Made by a program: the position numbers and the translations under genes. From the NCBI RefSeq assembly GCF_001922305.1, contig NZ_CP018839.1:3596001-3660000 (forward strand): 64,000 nucleotides of DNA. The letters are read 5' to 3'. The notes beneath the pieces were generated by a model. It saw nothing but the letters and a program-made list of their open reading frames with translations. It was not told the DNA's origin and made no database searches. Of the stretch, positions 19,265 through 29,610 are shown one piece after another; positions within the stretch are counted from its first letter, which is position 1, and each line of letters begins with the position of its first letter. This DNA comes from Thauera chlorobenzoica. Its GTDB lineage: Bacteria > Pseudomonadota > Gammaproteobacteria > Burkholderiales > Rhodocyclaceae.

Positions 19265-20082
19265 TGTGCCTCTCCTTTTGCCGGCGCGAGCCCATCGAGC
19301 GCAGCACGGATGCCCCGCATGAAGGCGGTGACGCAGGCCACTTCCGCGCCCGGGTTGTTTTCGATTTCCTCGATGATGCGGCTGCCGATCACGACCGCGT
19401 CGGCGACCGCGCCGATGCGCCGTGCGCTCTCGGCGTCGCGAATGCCGAAGCCGACCCCGACCGGCATGCCGACCGCGGCACGGATCTGCGGGATGCGCCG
19501 TGCCACTTCATCGACGTCGAGCTTGCCGCTGCCGGTCACCCCCTTCAGCGACACGTAGTAGATGTAGCCGCTGCCGGCGCGGGCGACATCGGCGAAGCGC
19601 TGCGCGGACGAGGTCGGCGCGAGCAGGAAGATCGGATCCAGCCCGCCGGCCTTGGCCGTCGCAGCGAAGGCGACGCATTCCTCGGGCGGATAATCGACCA
19701 CGAGCACGCCGTCGACGCCGGCCGCGACGGCCTCGGCGACGAAGCGCTCGGCACCCATGGCTTCGATCGGGTTGGCATAGCCCATCAGCACCACCGGGGT
19801 GGTGACATCGGTGGCGCGGAAGGTGCGCACGATGTCGAGCACCTTGCGCAGGCTCATGCCCTGGGCGAGCGCACGCTCGGAGGCGCGCTGGATCGTCGGG
19901 CCGTCGGCCATCGGATCGGAGAACGGCACACCGAGCTCGATGATGTCGGCGCCGCCTTCGACCAGCGCATGCATCAGCGGCAAGGTCAGCCCGGGGGCGG
20001 GAAAACCGGCGGTCACGAAGGGGATGAGCGCCTTGCGGCCACCGGCCTGCAGGCGCTGGAAAACGGTATGGATTGTCGACAT
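19261..20082 (-). CDS. trpA: Tryptophan synthase alpha subunit
   Basis: 273-residue alpha subunit that cleaves indole-3-glycerol phosphate to indole, which is channelled to TrpB. TIM-barrel motifs: FVTAGFP near the N-terminus, [17 protein letters not shown] with the catalytic Glu/Asp pair, and the phosphate-binding GVGFGIRD near the C-terminus. It lies 54 bp after trpB and overlaps accD by four bases. Confidence 0.97.
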   Translation of the reverse strand: MSTIHTVFQRLQAGGRKALIPFVTAGFPAPGLTLPLMHALVEGGADIIELGVPFSDPMADGPTIQRASERALAQGMSLRKVLDIVRTFRATDVTTPVVLMGYANPIEAMGAERFVAEAVAAGVDGVLVVDYPPEECVAFAATAKAGGLDPIFLLAPTSSAQRFADVARAGSGYIYYVSLKGVTGSGKLDVDEVARRIPQIRAAVGMPVGVGFGIRDAESARRIGAVADAVVIGSRIIEEIENNPGAEVACVTAFMRGIRAALDGLAPAKGEAQ

Positions 20083-20124
20083 GTCTCGATCACGCTGCGG
20101 GCCGCAGAAGCGGCCCGCTCGGGT

Positions 20125-21336
20125 TCAGAACTGGAGGCCGGAACGCTCGGCGACGGTGTGCATGTCCTTGTCGCCACGCCCGGACAGATTGACAAGCAGA
20201 ATGCGGTCCTGCGGCAAGGTCGGTGCCAGCCTGGCCGCGTGGGCCAGCGCATGCGAGGACTCGAGCGCCGGGATGATGCCTTCGAGCCGGCACAGGTCGT
20301 GGAAGGCCTGCAGGGCTTCGGCATCGGTCACGCCGACGTACTCCGCACGGGCAGAGTCCTTCAGCCAGGCATGCTCGGGGCCGACGCCCGGGTAGTCGAG
20401 GCCGGCGGAGATCGAATGGGTCTCGATGATCTGGCCGTCCTCGTCCTGCAGCAGGTAGGTGCGGTTGCCGTGCAACACGCCCGGGCGGCCCGCCGTCAGC
20501 GACGCCGCGTGGTGGCCGCTGTCGAGGCCCTCGCCCGCCGCCTCGACGCCGACGAGCTTGACGCCGGGCATGTCGAGGTAGGGGTGGAAGATGCCCATCG
20601 CGTTGGAGCCACCGCCGACGCAGGCGATGACGTAATCGGGCTGGCGGCCGGCCATCTCGGGCATCTGCACCAGGCATTCCTTGCCGATCACGGCCTGGAA
20701 GTCGCGCACCATCATCGGGTAGGGATGGGGGCCGGCGACCGTGCCGATGATGTAGAACGTGTCGGCGATGTGGGTGACCCAGTCGCGCATCGCTTCGTTG
20801 AGCGCGTCCTTCAGCGTCTTCGAGCCCGAGTCCACCGGGACCACGGTGGCGCCGAGCAGCTTCATGCGGTAGACGTTGGCGGCCTGGCGCTTGACGTCCT
20901 CCGCGCCCATGTAGACCACGCACTCCATGCCGTAGCGCGCGGCGACGGTGGCGGTGGCGACCCCGTGCTGGCCGGCGCCGGTCTCGGCGATCACGCGCTG
21001 CTTGCCCATGCGGCGGGCGACCAGCGCCTGGCCGATGCAGTTGTTCACCTTGTGCGCGCCGGTGTGGTTGAGGTCTTCGCGCTTGAGGTAGATCTGGGCG
21101 CCGCCGAGCAGGCCGGACCAGCGTCTGGCGTGGTAGATCGGGCTCGGACGGCCGACGTAGTGCTTGAGTTCGTATTCGAACTCGGCGACGAAGGCGGGAT
21201 CGTTCTGGCACGCGGCGTAGGCCTCGCGCAGTTCGGCCAGCGCCGGCATCAGGGTTTCGGCGACGAACACGCCGCCATAGGGGCCGAAATGCCCGCTGGC
21301 ATCGGGAAACTGGTAAGACGTATCAGCCATCTGCAT
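20125..21336 (-). CDS. trpB: Tryptophan synthase beta subunit
   Basis: 403-residue PLP-dependent subunit that condenses indole with serine. Motifs seen: [16 protein letters not shown] with the PLP lysine, ETGAGQHG, and GGGSNAMG for phosphate binding. Start choice: GGAG lies 6 bases before the ATG at 21336, two codons before a second ATG at 21330. This start lies within the end of trpF (14-bp overlap), pointing to coupled translation. The longer frame through trpF is rejected. Confidence 0.97.
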   Translation of the reverse strand: MQMADTSYQFPDASGHFGPYGGVFVAETLMPALAELREAYAACQNDPAFVAEFEYELKHYVGRPSPIYHARRWSGLLGGAQIYLKREDLNHTGAHKVNNCIGQALVARRMGKQRVIAETGAGQHGVATATVAARYGMECVVYMGAEDVKRQAANVYRMKLLGATVVPVDSGSKTLKDALNEAMRDWVTHIADTFYIIGTVAGPHPYPMMVRDFQAVIGKECLVQMPEMAGRQPDYVIACVGGGSNAMGIFHPYLDMPGVKLVGVEAAGEGLDSGHHAASLTAGRPGVLHGNRTYLLQDEDGQIIETHSISAGLDYPGVGPEHAWLKDSARAEYVGVTDAEALQAFHDLCRLEGIIPALESSHALAHAARLAPTLPQDRILLVNLSGRGDKDMHTVAERSGLQF

Positions 21337-21946
21337 CTCGAACTCCGGCGATGAACGCGGCGATCTTGGCCGCATCCTTGATTCCCCTGGCACTTTCCAC
21401 TCCGCTCGATACGTCCACCGCCCACGGGCGAACGCGGCGGACCGCCTCGGCGACGTTGTCCGCATCCAGGCCGCCGGACAGCACCAGCGGCCGCCCGAAG
21501 CCCTGTGGGATCAGCGACCAGTCGAAAGTCTTGCCTCCGCCGCCGTAGCCGTCGACGAAGGCGTCGACCAGGATGCCGCGGGCGCGCGGATGCGAAAGGG
21601 CGAATTCTAGCAGATCGACTCCCGCCCGCATCCTCGCCGCCTTGATCCAGGGCAGGCCGTAGCGGGCGCAGTCGGCTTCGCGCTCGTCGCCGTGGAACTG
21701 CAGCAGCTGCAGGGGTACGCGTGCGAGCACCGCCTCGACCTCGGCCGGTGCGGGATTGACGAACAGGCCGACCGCGGTCACGAACGGCGGCAGCAAGGCG
21801 GCAAGCTCGGCCGCACGGTCGACATCGACCGCCCGCGGGCTGGGGGGATAGAAGACGAAGCCGATCGCATCGGCGCCGTTTTGGACGGCCGCACGCACGT
21901 CTTGCGCCCGCGTCAGGCCGCAGATCTTGATTCGGGTACGGGACAT
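21323..21946 (-). CDS. trpF: Phosphoribosylanthranilate isomerase
   Basis: 207-residue TIM-barrel isomerase of tryptophan synthesis, converting phosphoribosylanthranilate to the ribulose-phosphate derivative. It starts with RIKICGLTR, whose Cys is the catalytic base, and ends with a typical [11 protein letters not shown] and DVSSGVE segment containing the catalytic Asp and phosphate loop. Start is one base after the truA stop; trpB starts inside its 3' end. Confidence 0.96.
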   Translation of the reverse strand: MSRTRIKICGLTRAQDVRAAVQNGADAIGFVFYPPSPRAVDVDRAAELAALLPPFVTAVGLFVNPAPAEVEAVLARVPLQLLQFHGDEREADCARYGLPWIKAARMRAGVDLLEFALSHPRARGILVDAFVDGYGGGGKTFDWSLIPQGFGRPLVLSGGLDADNVAEAVRRVRPWAVDVSSGVESARGIKDAAKIAAFIAGVRDADG

Positions 21947-22744
21947 TCAGGCGAGAGGAAGCTGGGGCAGCGCGATGATACGCCCATCACCTGGCAGCGA
22001 CCAGCGCGGCGGGTAGCTCACCCCGCACAGGTAGAGGCCGTCGGGAGCGAAGGTCGGTGCGGCGCGGGCGCGATCGCGCGCTTGCAGCAGTTCGCCCATC
22101 CAGGAGGGCGGGTAACGTCCCTTGCCGACATAGACCAGGGCGCCGACCAGGTTACGGATCATGTGGTGGAGAAAGCCGTTGGCGCGGAAATCAAACAGCA
22201 GGTAGTCGCCCTGGCGCCCGACCCGGGCCTCGTGCATCACCCGCACCGGCGTCTTCGACTGGCAGCCGGCGGCCCGGAACGAGGAAAAGTCGTGGGTTCC
22301 GACCAGGCAGGCGGCAGCCTCGGCCATCCACGCCAGGTCGAGCGGCAGATGGAACCAGCCCACCCGCCCCGCCAGCAGGGCCGGCCGGGTCGGGGCGTTG
22401 TGCAGGATGTAGCGGTACTGGCGCTCGGTGGCGAGATAGCGCGCATGGAATGCCCGGTCGGCCTGCGCCGACCAGCGCACCACCACCGTCGCCGGAAGCA
22501 GGGCGTTGACCCCGCGCACCCAGGCCGACAGCGGGCGTTGCGCGCAGGTATCGAAGTGCACCACCTGGACGCTTGCATGGACCCCGGTGTCGGTGCGCCC
22601 GGCGCAGTGCAGCCGCACCGGCGCGGCGGCGATCTTCCCGAGCGCGGCCTCCAGCACATCCTGCACGGTGCGCCCGTGCGCCTGGCTTTGCCAGCCGCAG
22701 AACGCGTCCCCCGCATATTCGAGCCCGAGCACGATCCGCTTCAT
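21947..22744 (-). CDS. truA: tRNA pseudouridine(38-40) synthase TruA
   Basis: 265-residue synthase modifying uridines 38-40 in the anticodon arm. It begins MKRIVLGLEYAGDAFCGWQ, and the catalytic aspartate is in CAGRTDTGVHA. The start overlaps the stop of the upstream membrane-protein gene (ATGA), and trpF follows with no gap. A longer in-frame extension overlapping that gene is rejected. Confidence 0.96.
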   Translation of the reverse strand: MKRIVLGLEYAGDAFCGWQSQAHGRTVQDVLEAALGKIAAAPVRLHCAGRTDTGVHASVQVVHFDTCAQRPLSAWVRGVNALLPATVVVRWSAQADRAFHARYLATERQYRYILHNAPTRPALLAGRVGWFHLPLDLAWMAEAAACLVGTHDFSSFRAAGCQSKTPVRVMHEARVGRQGDYLLFDFRANGFLHHMIRNLVGALVYVGKGRYPPSWMGELLQARDRARAAPTFAPDGLYLCGVSYPPRWSLPGDGRIIALPQLPLA

Positions 22745-23349
22745 CCCAGGCTCCACCAGAACAGCATCCCGAACACCCCGAGCGCGACCACGGCGTCGGT
22801 CCGGCTCAGGCGCTCGCGCTGCAGCAGCACCGAGGGGTTGTCCGAGCCCGTCGACTCGTCTTCCAGCCACTCTTTCCAGTGCATCGGCTTGTGCCCGCGG
22901 GGCGACGCATCGACATAGCGCAGCACCAGCAGCAGGCGCAGCGCCAGCCGCTCCGGCGGCACCCCGATCAGGCGCAGGGGGCGACTGAGCGCGTACAGGC
23001 CACCGATCAGGCGCGCCAGGGGAAGGTGTTCGAGGAGCAAGGCGACCGCGCACACGACCGCCACCAGCCGGGCGCCGTGCAACAGGGCGAGGGCGCTTCC
23101 CTCACGACTGGGCCCCACCCGCGGCCAGTCGAGCAGGAGCGCCTCGCCCGGCGTAAACCAGGCGAACAGGATCACGATCGCCAGCAGCAGCAGCCGGATC
23201 CGGCGCAACAGGCGAAGGCTGCGCACGCGCGCGAACAGCAAGGCGGCGGCCGCACACGACAGCACCGCAGGCCAGAGGGCGGCAGAAGGCAGGACCTGGA
23301 TCGAGGCCACGGCGGCGAGCCAGAGCAGCAGGATGAGACCGGAATGCAT
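22741..23349 (-). CDS. EcfT/CbiQ-like membrane protein
   Basis: 202-residue hydrophobic protein with about five membrane segments. The centre (HGARLVAVVCAVALLLEHLPLARL then LSRPLRLIGVPPERLALRLLLVLRYV) follows the pattern of the transmembrane T component of energy-coupling-factor transporters (EcfT/CbiQ). The C-terminal third departs from that pattern (charged segment HWKEWLEDEST, then one more helix), and no ATPase or S component is nearby. I therefore call it only EcfT-like; function unknown. It sits between fimV and truA and overlaps truA by four bases. Confidence 0.6.
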   Translation of the reverse strand: MHSGLILLLWLAAVASIQVLPSAALWPAVLSCAAAALLFARVRSLRLLRRIRLLLLAIVILFAWFTPGEALLLDWPRVGPSREGSALALLHGARLVAVVCAVALLLEHLPLARLIGGLYALSRPLRLIGVPPERLALRLLLVLRYVDASPRGHKPMHWKEWLEDESTGSDNPSVLLQRERLSRTDAVVALGVFGMLFWWSLG

Positions 23350-23365
23350 GTCGTTGAGCGCAAAA

Positions 23366-23396
23366 AGGGGGGCGGGCGGCCGTTTCGCAGCCGCCC
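23366..23396 (-). terminator. Possible terminator or attenuator after fimV
   Basis: Minus strand: stem GGGCGGC/GCCGCCC (23390-23396 with 23374-23380), then GCCCCCC and TTTTT. The T-run is separated from the stem by several C residues, so it may be weak. It lies between fimV and the EcfT-like gene. Confidence 0.42.
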
Positions 23397-23408
23397 TGCG
23401 GCGCCATA

Positions 23409-26327
23409 TCAGTTCAGACCAGAGAGCATTTCGCGCGCGGCGGCCTGCTGCGCCGCCGACCCTTCGCCAATGACTTCCTGGAGCAGCTCGATCGCTCCTT
23501 CCCTGTCGCCCATTTCCTCGTATGCCCGTGCCAGCTCGAGCTTGGTTTCGGTTCCGTCATCGGCGCCATACGAGGGAGCAACGGCAAGGTCGGCGCCGGC
23601 ATCTGCCGCAGCCTCGCCGGCGTCGGGGATTTCCGTCACCGAAATGCCAGCTTCATCGAGTTCGTCGAGTTCGAGATCGATCGCACTCAGATCGAGTCCG
23701 GGCGCGGCATCCGCCGGCACGGCGGCGGGCGCAGGCTCATCGAGACCGAAATCGAAAGCGGGCGCAGTGCTGGCGCGGCCCGCTTCCCCCAGGCCGGATG
23801 CGAAAGCCGGCGCGAAGCCCGCCCCGCGGTTCGCTGTCGACCCCGGGCGCTCCTCGTCGAACACGCCGCCAGCCTCATCCGGGCACACCACCGTGGCGTC
23901 CATGTCGACCGCCCAGGGCTGCGGCGCATCCAGCTCGAGATCGGGCAACTCGAAATCGAGCGGTGCGCCAGGTTCAGCGCCCTCGGGGTAATCCTGCGCG
24001 CTGCGGTCGCGCCCGGCCGGATCGGCGTCCTCGGCGCCGGCGCCAAAATCGAGATCGAAATCGAATGCCAGCCCGGCCTCCTCCTGCACTGCAGCGGCCG
24101 AATCGGTCTGCACCGACGCTTCAGGAGCACGCCCGCCCCCAGCTGCGGGCGCGGCGGGCGCCGGCTCGGCAAAAGGCGCGGAACCGACCGCCTCCGCGCC
24201 CCCCGGCTGCGCCACTCCAGCGGCGGACCTCGCCTGATCAGCGGACGCCTCCGGCAGCGTGGCGGGAGGCATTCCGCCTCCCGCCTCCGCGGCGCTGCGG
24301 CTCGCGGCGCCAGGCGCTCCACCATGCTCCGCGTGCACACCCGGCGGGGGCACCGGCACGGTGAAATCGAGCGCATGCGGAATGGCAGCCTCCTGATGCG
24401 CCCCGGAAGCCTCATCGGCCGCGCCCTGCGATGCATGAAGCACCCCGCCCAGCACCACCGCAGCAGGCGCTCCGCCCGCCCCGCCCCGCCCGTCCGTCCT
24501 CGCCCCTGCCGGCGGCGCCACAGGCTCTTCGGCGCGCGGCTCCTGGTAACGCGGATTCTTCGGGTCGAGCTTGCGCCCCAGCGTCGCAGCCTTCTCCCAC
24601 TCCCGGCCGTGGCCGGCGGTAAGGGCGAACAGCTTGCGTTCCACGTCCTCGAACCGGGACGAATCGCCGCGCAGGGCATAGATCTCGAGCAGCTTCAGGT
24701 GGATCGCGGCGCGCTTCGGGTCTGTCTTGAGCGCATCCTGAAGGATTTCCTCCGCCTGCGCGTCACGGCCATACGCCATATACACATCGGCTTCGGCAAC
24801 GGGGTCCACGCCTTCATCGGTATCGATCGACGACAGCCCCGACTGGCCGAAATCAGTATTCATGATGCTCGCGGCCAGCCCCGCATCCTGCCCGTCACTG
24901 CCGGCAAAAGCGGCGTCCTCCACCCCGTCCTCCCTCGCTCCGGCGACCCGCTGCGCGGCTTGCCTGCGCCGCTGCCTGAGTCCCGCGTACGCCAGCAGCA
25001 GCACCAGAATGGCAGCACCACCGAGCAGCAGTTTCGAGTTTCCAAGCACGGTTTCAAGCACGCCGGGCTCATTGCCGGCAGCAGGCGGCAGCGCGGCGCG
25101 CTGGGCGGGGGGCGGTGCGGCCTGCGGCACGCCAGCCACCTCGGCACCAGCCGCAGCCGGTTGCGCATTCAGGCCGCGGCCAACCTGCCCTTCCCGGGCA
25201 CTCGGCGCAGCCGGTGCCGCCTGCTCCTGCAAGCGGCCCATGGTCCCGTCTTGCAGCTCGAGCAGGCGCTGCAGGCCGCGGATGCTGTTTTCAAGCAGGG
25301 CAAGGCGGGCGGCGGCCTCGTCGAGCGAGCGCTCGCGCGAGCCCAGCTCCTCCTCGAGCGCCTGCAGGCGCTGTTCGGCCTCACCCGCACCGGCAAGGCG
25401 GCTGCGGGATACACGCAGCTGGTCGGCGCTGTCCTCGCCGGGGGCGGGCGCATCCACCCGGGGCACGATACGCCCCGCGCCCGCCTGCTCATCGGCAGGC
25501 GCGGGCACCGGCGCACGGTCTTCCACCGCAGCAGCGAGGCCGCGCCGGTAGGCGTCGAAATCGGCCGCCTGGGCGCGGATTTCGCGCTGCGCCTGTTCGG
25601 TGCCGAGCGCCCGCACCGCGCTGGGCGCGGGCAGGCTCAGCACCGAGCCGGCGCGCAAACGGTTGATATTGCCCCCGGCGAAGGCGTCGGGATTGGTGCG
25701 ATGGAGCGCCACCAACATCTGATCGAGCGTCATCCCCGGCTGAAGATGAGCGCTGGCAATGCGGTAGAGCGTATCGCCCCGGTTCACCACATAGGTCGAT
25801 GGCGGCGCGCTCCCGGAGGGGGCGGAGCGGGGCGCGGACGGGGACACGGATTCGGCCGCGGGGGACGACGGGCGCTGCACCGGCAGCACCGCGGGAGGAT
25901 CGACGGCCGCAGTGGCAAGCGCGCCCGGCGTGGCGAAATCGACCGGATCGAGCAGGAAGGTGTATTCGCGCACAAGCCGTCCTGCGGCCCAGTTCAGCTC
26001 GACCAGCAAATCGACGAAGGGATCGTCGATCGGACGCTCGCTCGACAGCTGGATCACCGCGCCCGACGCACGCGCATCGACGCTGAGGCGGATGGCGCGG
26101 GCTGCGCTGCCATAACCGAGGTCGGCCTGGCGGAAGGCCTCGGGTGAAGCGATCCGGGCACTGAGCGAGCGCAGTTCCTCGGGCGTCGCACTGACCGGGA
26201 TCTCTGCGCGCAATGGCTGACCCAGGGCGCTGAACACTCGGATCTGCCCCAGTCCCGCCCCATGCACGGCAAAGGGGAGGGCCGCGATGGAAAGGGCGAT
26301 GAGCGATGCCTTGAACGACCTGGTCAT
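23409..26327 (-). CDS. fimV: FimV/TspA-type peptidoglycan-binding inner-membrane protein
   Basis: 972-residue protein. Signal peptide to about residue 24 (VHGAGLG), a conserved N-terminal FimV domain (QIRVFSALGQPLRAEIPV), a LysM motif at about 178-235 (YVVNRGDTLYRIA) that binds peptidoglycan, a coiled coil at about 305-360, one membrane helix near 433-450, a TPR-like region near 515-590, a long acidic, alanine/proline-rich stretch, and the C-terminal FimV domain (ETKLELARAYEEMGDREGAIELL). FimV organises type IV pili and polar complexes and supports twitching in Pseudomonas and Neisseria. ATG at 26327 was preferred over a TTG four codons earlier. Flanked by asd and the EcfT-like gene, the conserved order. 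Confidence 0.93.
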   Translation of the reverse strand: MTRSFKASLIALSIAALPFAVHGAGLGQIRVFSALGQPLRAEIPVSATPEELRSLSARIASPEAFRQADLGYGSAARAIRLSVDARASGAVIQLSSERPIDDPFVDLLVELNWAAGRLVREYTFLLDPVDFATPGALATAAVDPPAVLPVQRPSSPAAESVSPSAPRSAPSGSAPPSTYVVNRGDTLYRIASAHLQPGMTLDQMLVALHRTNPDAFAGGNINRLRAGSVLSLPAPSAVRALGTEQAQREIRAQAADFDAYRRGLAAAVEDRAPVPAPADEQAGAGRIVPRVDAPAPGEDSADQLRVSRSRLAGAGEAEQRLQALEEELGSRERSLDEAAARLALLENSIRGLQRLLELQDGTMGRLQEQAAPAAPSAREGQVGRGLNAQPAAAGAEVAGVPQAAPPPAQRAALPPAAGNEPGVLETVLGNSKLLLGGAAILVLLLAYAGLRQRRRQAAQRVAGAREDGVEDAAFAGSDGQDAGLAASIMNTDFGQSGLSSIDTDEGVDPVAEADVYMAYGRDAQAEEILQDALKTDPKRAAIHLKLLEIYALRGDSSRFEDVERKLFALTAGHGREWEKAATLGRKLDPKNPRYQEPRAEEPVAPPAGARTDGRGGAGGAPAAVVLGGVLHASQGAADEASGAHQEAAIPHALDFTVPVPPPGVHAEHGGAPGAASRSAAEAGGGMPPATLPEASADQARSAAGVAQPGGAEAVGSAPFAEPAPAAPAAGGGRAPEASVQTDSAAAVQEEAGLAFDFDLDFGAGAEDADPAGRDRSAQDYPEGAEPGAPLDFELPDLELDAPQPWAVDMDATVVCPDEAGGVFDEERPGSTANRGAGFAPAFASGLGEAGRASTAPAFDFGLDEPAPAAVPADAAPGLDLSAIDLELDELDEAGISVTEIPDAGEAAADAGADLAVAPSYGADDGTETKLELARAYEEMGDREGAIELLQEVIGEGSAAQQAAAREMLSGLN

Positions 26328-26380
26328 GTTGAATTTCAAACCGCGTTTCCCCCGAAACTGAGCTTTACGGTCAAAGGCGT

Positions 26381-26396
26381 CATAAACCGGTTTGTG
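26381..26396. promoter_or_regulatory. Near-perfect palindrome upstream of fimV
   Basis: cataaaccggtttgtg: seven of eight base pairs are symmetrical around AAACCGGTTT, 54 bp upstream of the fimV start. It may be an operator, but I cannot name a regulator. Confidence 0.35.
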
Positions 26397-26496
26397 AATC
26401 TAGCATCTTCCCGCCCTTCCCGCATTAGCCGGGGCCGGCTCCGGTGTTCCGGTCTCAAGCCAGTGGCAGGCGTGATGCGATGGTCCGTAGTGATGA

Positions 26497-26523
26497 CAAA
26501 GGGGGCTTTCGCCCCCCTTTTTG
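26497..26523. terminator. Bidirectional-looking terminator after asd
   Basis: Stem GGGGGC/GCCCCC extended by A/T pairs (AAA...TTT) around a 4-nt loop, about 25 bp after the asd stop. The T-run is better on the plus strand (TTTTT) than on the minus strand (TTT), but both adjacent genes are on the minus strand, so it most likely ends asd transcription. Confidence 0.68.
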
Positions 26524-26544
26524 ATCTTCTCGATGGAAGAACGC

Positions 26545-27678
26545 TCAGCGTTCGAGCAGGATGCGCAGCATCCGGCGCAGCGGCTCGGCGGCGCCCCACA
26601 GCAGCTGGTCGCCGACGGTGAAGGCGCCGAGGTACTCGGGGCCCATCGCCATCTTGTGCAGGCGCCCGACCGGGACGGTCAGCGTGCCGGTGACCGCGGT
26701 CGGGGTGAGTTCGCGCTCGGTGATCTCGCGCTCGTTGGGCACGACCTTCACCCATTGATTGCCGCCGGCGATGATCTCGCTGAGCTCGTCGAGCGGCACG
26801 TCCTTGTTGAGCTTGATCGTCAGCGCCTGCGAATGGCAGCGCATCGCGCCGATACGCACGCACAGGCCGTCGATCGGGATCGCGCCCGGGCTGCGGAAGG
26901 CCGGGTTGCCGAGGATCTTGTTGCACTCGGCGCCGCCCTTCCACTCTTCCTTGCTCTGGCCGTGCTCGACCGGGACGTCGATCCACGGAATCAGGCTGCC
27001 GGCGAGCGGGGTGTTGCGGAAGTTCTTCTTCGGGAAGGCGTCCGAGCGCATGGTCGCGGCGACCTTGCGGTCGATCTCGAGGATCGCCGAGGCCGGGTCG
27101 GCGAGCAGGTCCTTGACCGAGTCGTGGATCGTGCCCATCTGGCTGATGAGTTCGCGCATGTTCTGCGCGCCGGCGCCCGAAGCGGCCTGGTAGGTCATCG
27201 CCGAGATCCACTCCACCAGGCCGTGGCGGAACAGGCCGCCGAGGCCCATCAGCATCAGCGACACGGTGCAGTTGCCGCCGATCCAGTTGCGCCCGCCCTT
27301 GGCGAGCGCGGCGTCGATGACGTTGCGGTTGACCGGGTCGAGGATGATCACCGCGTCGTCGTTCATGCGCAGCGCGGATGCGGCGTCGATCCAGTGGCCG
27401 TTCCAGCCGGTGGCGCGCAGCCTGGGGAAGACTTCCTTGGTGTAGTCACCGCCCTGGCAGGTGATGACGATGTCGCAGGCCTTGAGCGCGTCGATGTCGG
27501 TCGCGTCCTGCAGCGGCGACGCCGCTTCCTTGCCGCCGAAGGACGGCGCCTTGCCGCCGGCGTTGGAGGTGGAGAAATACACCGGCTCGATGAAGGCGAA
27601 GTCGCCCTCTTCCACCATGCGCTGCATCAGCACGGAACCGACCATGCCACGCCAGCCGACCAGACCGACTCGATTCAT
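26545..27678 (-). CDS. asd: Aspartate-semialdehyde dehydrogenase
   Basis: 377-residue enzyme making aspartate semialdehyde from aspartyl phosphate with NADPH, the branch point to lysine/diaminopimelate, threonine and methionine. N-terminal nucleotide-binding segment [12 protein letters not shown], catalytic cysteine in GGNCTVS, and the substrate-binding [11 protein letters not shown] are visible. Three candidate starts lie close together; ATG at 27678 has a purine-rich GAGAG at best spacing. It belongs to the leuCDB-asd-fimV series. Confidence 0.95.
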   Translation of the reverse strand: MNRVGLVGWRGMVGSVLMQRMVEEGDFAFIEPVYFSTSNAGGKAPSFGGKEAASPLQDATDIDALKACDIVITCQGGDYTKEVFPRLRATGWNGHWIDAASALRMNDDAVIILDPVNRNVIDAALAKGGRNWIGGNCTVSLMLMGLGGLFRHGLVEWISAMTYQAASGAGAQNMRELISQMGTIHDSVKDLLADPASAILEIDRKVAATMRSDAFPKKNFRNTPLAGSLIPWIDVPVEHGQSKEEWKGGAECNKILGNPAFRSPGAIPIDGLCVRIGAMRCHSQALTIKLNKDVPLDELSEIIAGGNQWVKVVPNEREITERELTPTAVTGTLTVPVGRLHKMAMGPEYLGAFTVGDQLLWGAAEPLRRMLRILLER

Positions 27679-27732
27679 GTTCATCACTCTCTACAGAAAC
27701 GTTCTTCGAAAAACCTTTGCAGGTACGACAGC

Positions 27733-28797
27733 TTACAGTGCCGCGAGCACCGCGTCGCCCATCTCGCGCGTACCGACCTTGTTGGTGCCCGGCTCGAAAA
27801 TATCGCCGGTGCGATAGCCCTGGGCGAGCACCTTCTTGACCGCGTTCTCGACGCGCTGCGCGGCCGCTTCCTGATTGAAGGTATAGCGCAGCATCATCGC
27901 CGCCGACAGGATGGTGGCGAGCGGGTTGGCGAGGTTCTTGCCAGCGATATCGGGCGCCGAGCCGTGCGAAGGCTCGTACAGGCCCTTGTTGTCGGCGTCG
28001 AGCGAGGCCGAGGGCAGCATCCCGATCGAACCGGTGAGCATCGAGGCCTCGTCCGACAGGATGTCGCCGAACATGTTGCCGGTGACCATCACGTCGAACT
28101 GCTTGGGCGCACGCACGAGCTGCATCGCGGCATTGTCGACCAGCATGTGGCTGAGCTCGACCTCGGGGTAGTCGTTCGCCATCTCGTCGGCGATGTCGCG
28201 CCACAGCTGGGTGCACTCGAGCACGTTCATCTTGTCGACCGAGCACAGCTTCTTGCCGCGCTTTTGCGCCGCCTCGAACGCGACCTTGAGGATGCGGCGG
28301 ATCTCGTACTCGGCGTAGATCATCGTGTTCCAGCCCACGCGCTGCGGCGTGCCCTCGACCTCGCGCGTCTCGATGCCGCGCGGCTGGCCGAAGTAGATGT
28401 CGCCGGTCAGCTCGCGCACGATCAGGATGTCCAGGCCGGCGACGATCTCGGGCTTGAGCGAGGAGGCGTTGGCAAGCTCCGGATACAGGATCGCCGGGCG
28501 CAGGTTGGCGAACAGGTTCAGATCCTTGCGGATGCCGAGCAGCCCGCGCTCCGGGCGCTGCTCGCGCGGCAGGGCGTCCCACTTCGGGCCGCCGACGGCG
28601 CCGAGCAGCACCGCGTCGGCCGCGCGTGCGAGCTTGCGGGTCGCTTCCGGATACGGATTGCCGGTGGCGTCCACCGCACAGCCGCCGAGCAGAGCCTCTT
28701 CCATTTCCAGCTTCAGGTCGAGCGCGTCGAGCACGCGCACGGCCTGCGCCATGATCTCGGGGCCGATGCCGTCACCCGGCAGCACGCAAATTTTCAT
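27733..28797 (-). CDS. leuB: 3-isopropylmalate dehydrogenase
   Basis: 354-residue NAD-dependent enzyme that oxidises and decarboxylates 3-isopropylmalate in leucine synthesis. Starts [15 protein letters not shown]; the dehydrogenase signature with metal-binding Asp residues is in [24 protein letters not shown], and the NAD pocket [10 protein letters not shown] indicates NAD rather than NADP use. It follows leuD by 18 bp and precedes asd. Confidence 0.97.
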   Translation of the reverse strand: MKICVLPGDGIGPEIMAQAVRVLDALDLKLEMEEALLGGCAVDATGNPYPEATRKLARAADAVLLGAVGGPKWDALPREQRPERGLLGIRKDLNLFANLRPAILYPELANASSLKPEIVAGLDILIVRELTGDIYFGQPRGIETREVEGTPQRVGWNTMIYAEYEIRRILKVAFEAAQKRGKKLCSVDKMNVLECTQLWRDIADEMANDYPEVELSHMLVDNAAMQLVRAPKQFDVMVTGNMFGDILSDEASMLTGSIGMLPSASLDADNKGLYEPSHGSAPDIAGKNLANPLATILSAAMMLRYTFNQEAAAQRVENAVKKVLAQGYRTGDIFEPGTNKVGTREMGDAVLAAL

Positions 28798-28815
28798 CGA
28801 GTCGTTTTCCTTGGT

Positions 28816-29454
28816 TCAGGCAAAGTAATAGGGGTGTTCGGCGCGACGCCGCTCTTCGAAGGCGCGGATCTTGTCGGCGTGGCGCAGCGTGAGGCCGATG
28901 TCGTCCCAGCCGTTGAGCAGGCATTCCTTGCGGAAGGGATCGATATCGAAGGGAATCGACTTGCCGTCGGGGCGGGTGATGGTCTGCGCGGCGAGATCAA
29001 CCTTGAGGCGATAGCCCGCGCTGGCCTCGCACTGGCAGAACAGCGCGTCGACCTCGGCGGCCTCGAGCTTGACCGGCAAGAGGCCGTTCTTGAAGCTGTT
29101 GTTGAAGAAGATGTCGGCGAAGCTGGGTCCGATCAGGACACGGAAACCGTAGTCTTCGAGCGCCCACGGCGCGTGCTCGCGCGAGCTGCCGCAGCCGAAG
29201 TTGTCGCGCGTGAGCAGGATCTGCGCGCCCTGGTAGCGCGCCTGGTTGAGCACGAAGTCCGGATTCAGCGGGCGCGCGCTGCAGTCCTGGCCGGGCTCGC
29301 CGACGTCGAGGTAGCGCCATTCGTCGAAGGCGTTGGGGCCGAAGCCGCTGCGCTTGATCGACTTCAGGAACTGCTTGGGGATGATCGCGTCGGTATCGAC
29401 GTTGGCGCGGTCGAGCGGCGCGACCAGGCCGTCGAGCGTGGTGAACGGTTTCAT
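28816..29454 (-). CDS. leuD: 3-isopropylmalate dehydratase small subunit
   Basis: 212-residue small subunit of isopropylmalate isomerase, partner of LeuC. N-terminal [14 protein letters not shown] and the loop [15 protein letters not shown], which closes over the substrate, are diagnostic. The ATG shares its first base with the TAA of the small lipoprotein gene upstream (TAATG), so the two are translationally coupled. Confidence 0.97.
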   Translation of the reverse strand: MKPFTTLDGLVAPLDRANVDTDAIIPKQFLKSIKRSGFGPNAFDEWRYLDVGEPGQDCSARPLNPDFVLNQARYQGAQILLTRDNFGCGSSREHAPWALEDYGFRVLIGPSFADIFFNNSFKNGLLPVKLEAAEVDALFCQCEASAGYRLKVDLAAQTITRPDGKSIPFDIDPFRKECLLNGWDDIGLTLRHADKIRAFEERRRAEHPYYFA

Positions 29455-29582
29455 TACTTGACTGCCCTCTGGATGGCCTCGCCACCCTTTTCGATGTCCT
29501 TGCCGACGCCCTGCACGGTGTTGCAGGCGATGGAGACGAAGCCGGCGACGAGCGCAGCGGCGATCAGTGCGAGTTTGTTCAT
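29454..29582 (-). CDS. Entericidin A/B-like small lipoprotein
   Basis: 42-codon gene between leuC and leuD. Translation: [20 protein letters not shown] (signal and lipobox, Cys20), then a short polar tail with [17 protein letters not shown]. This matches entericidin-type lipoproteins, tiny membrane-anchored proteins linked in enteric bacteria to a toxin/antidote pair. ATG at 29582 is preceded by CCGGAGAATGCC, a good ribosome-binding site. The stop overlaps the leuD start. Only one copy is present and there is no partner nearby. Whether it does anything beyond coupling or envelope stress response is unknown. Confidence 0.85.
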   Translation of the reverse strand: MNKLALIAAALVAGFVSIACNTVQGVGKDIEKGGEAIQRAVK

Positions 29583-29610
29583 GGCATTCTCCGGAATCCG
29601 GATGCGGTGC

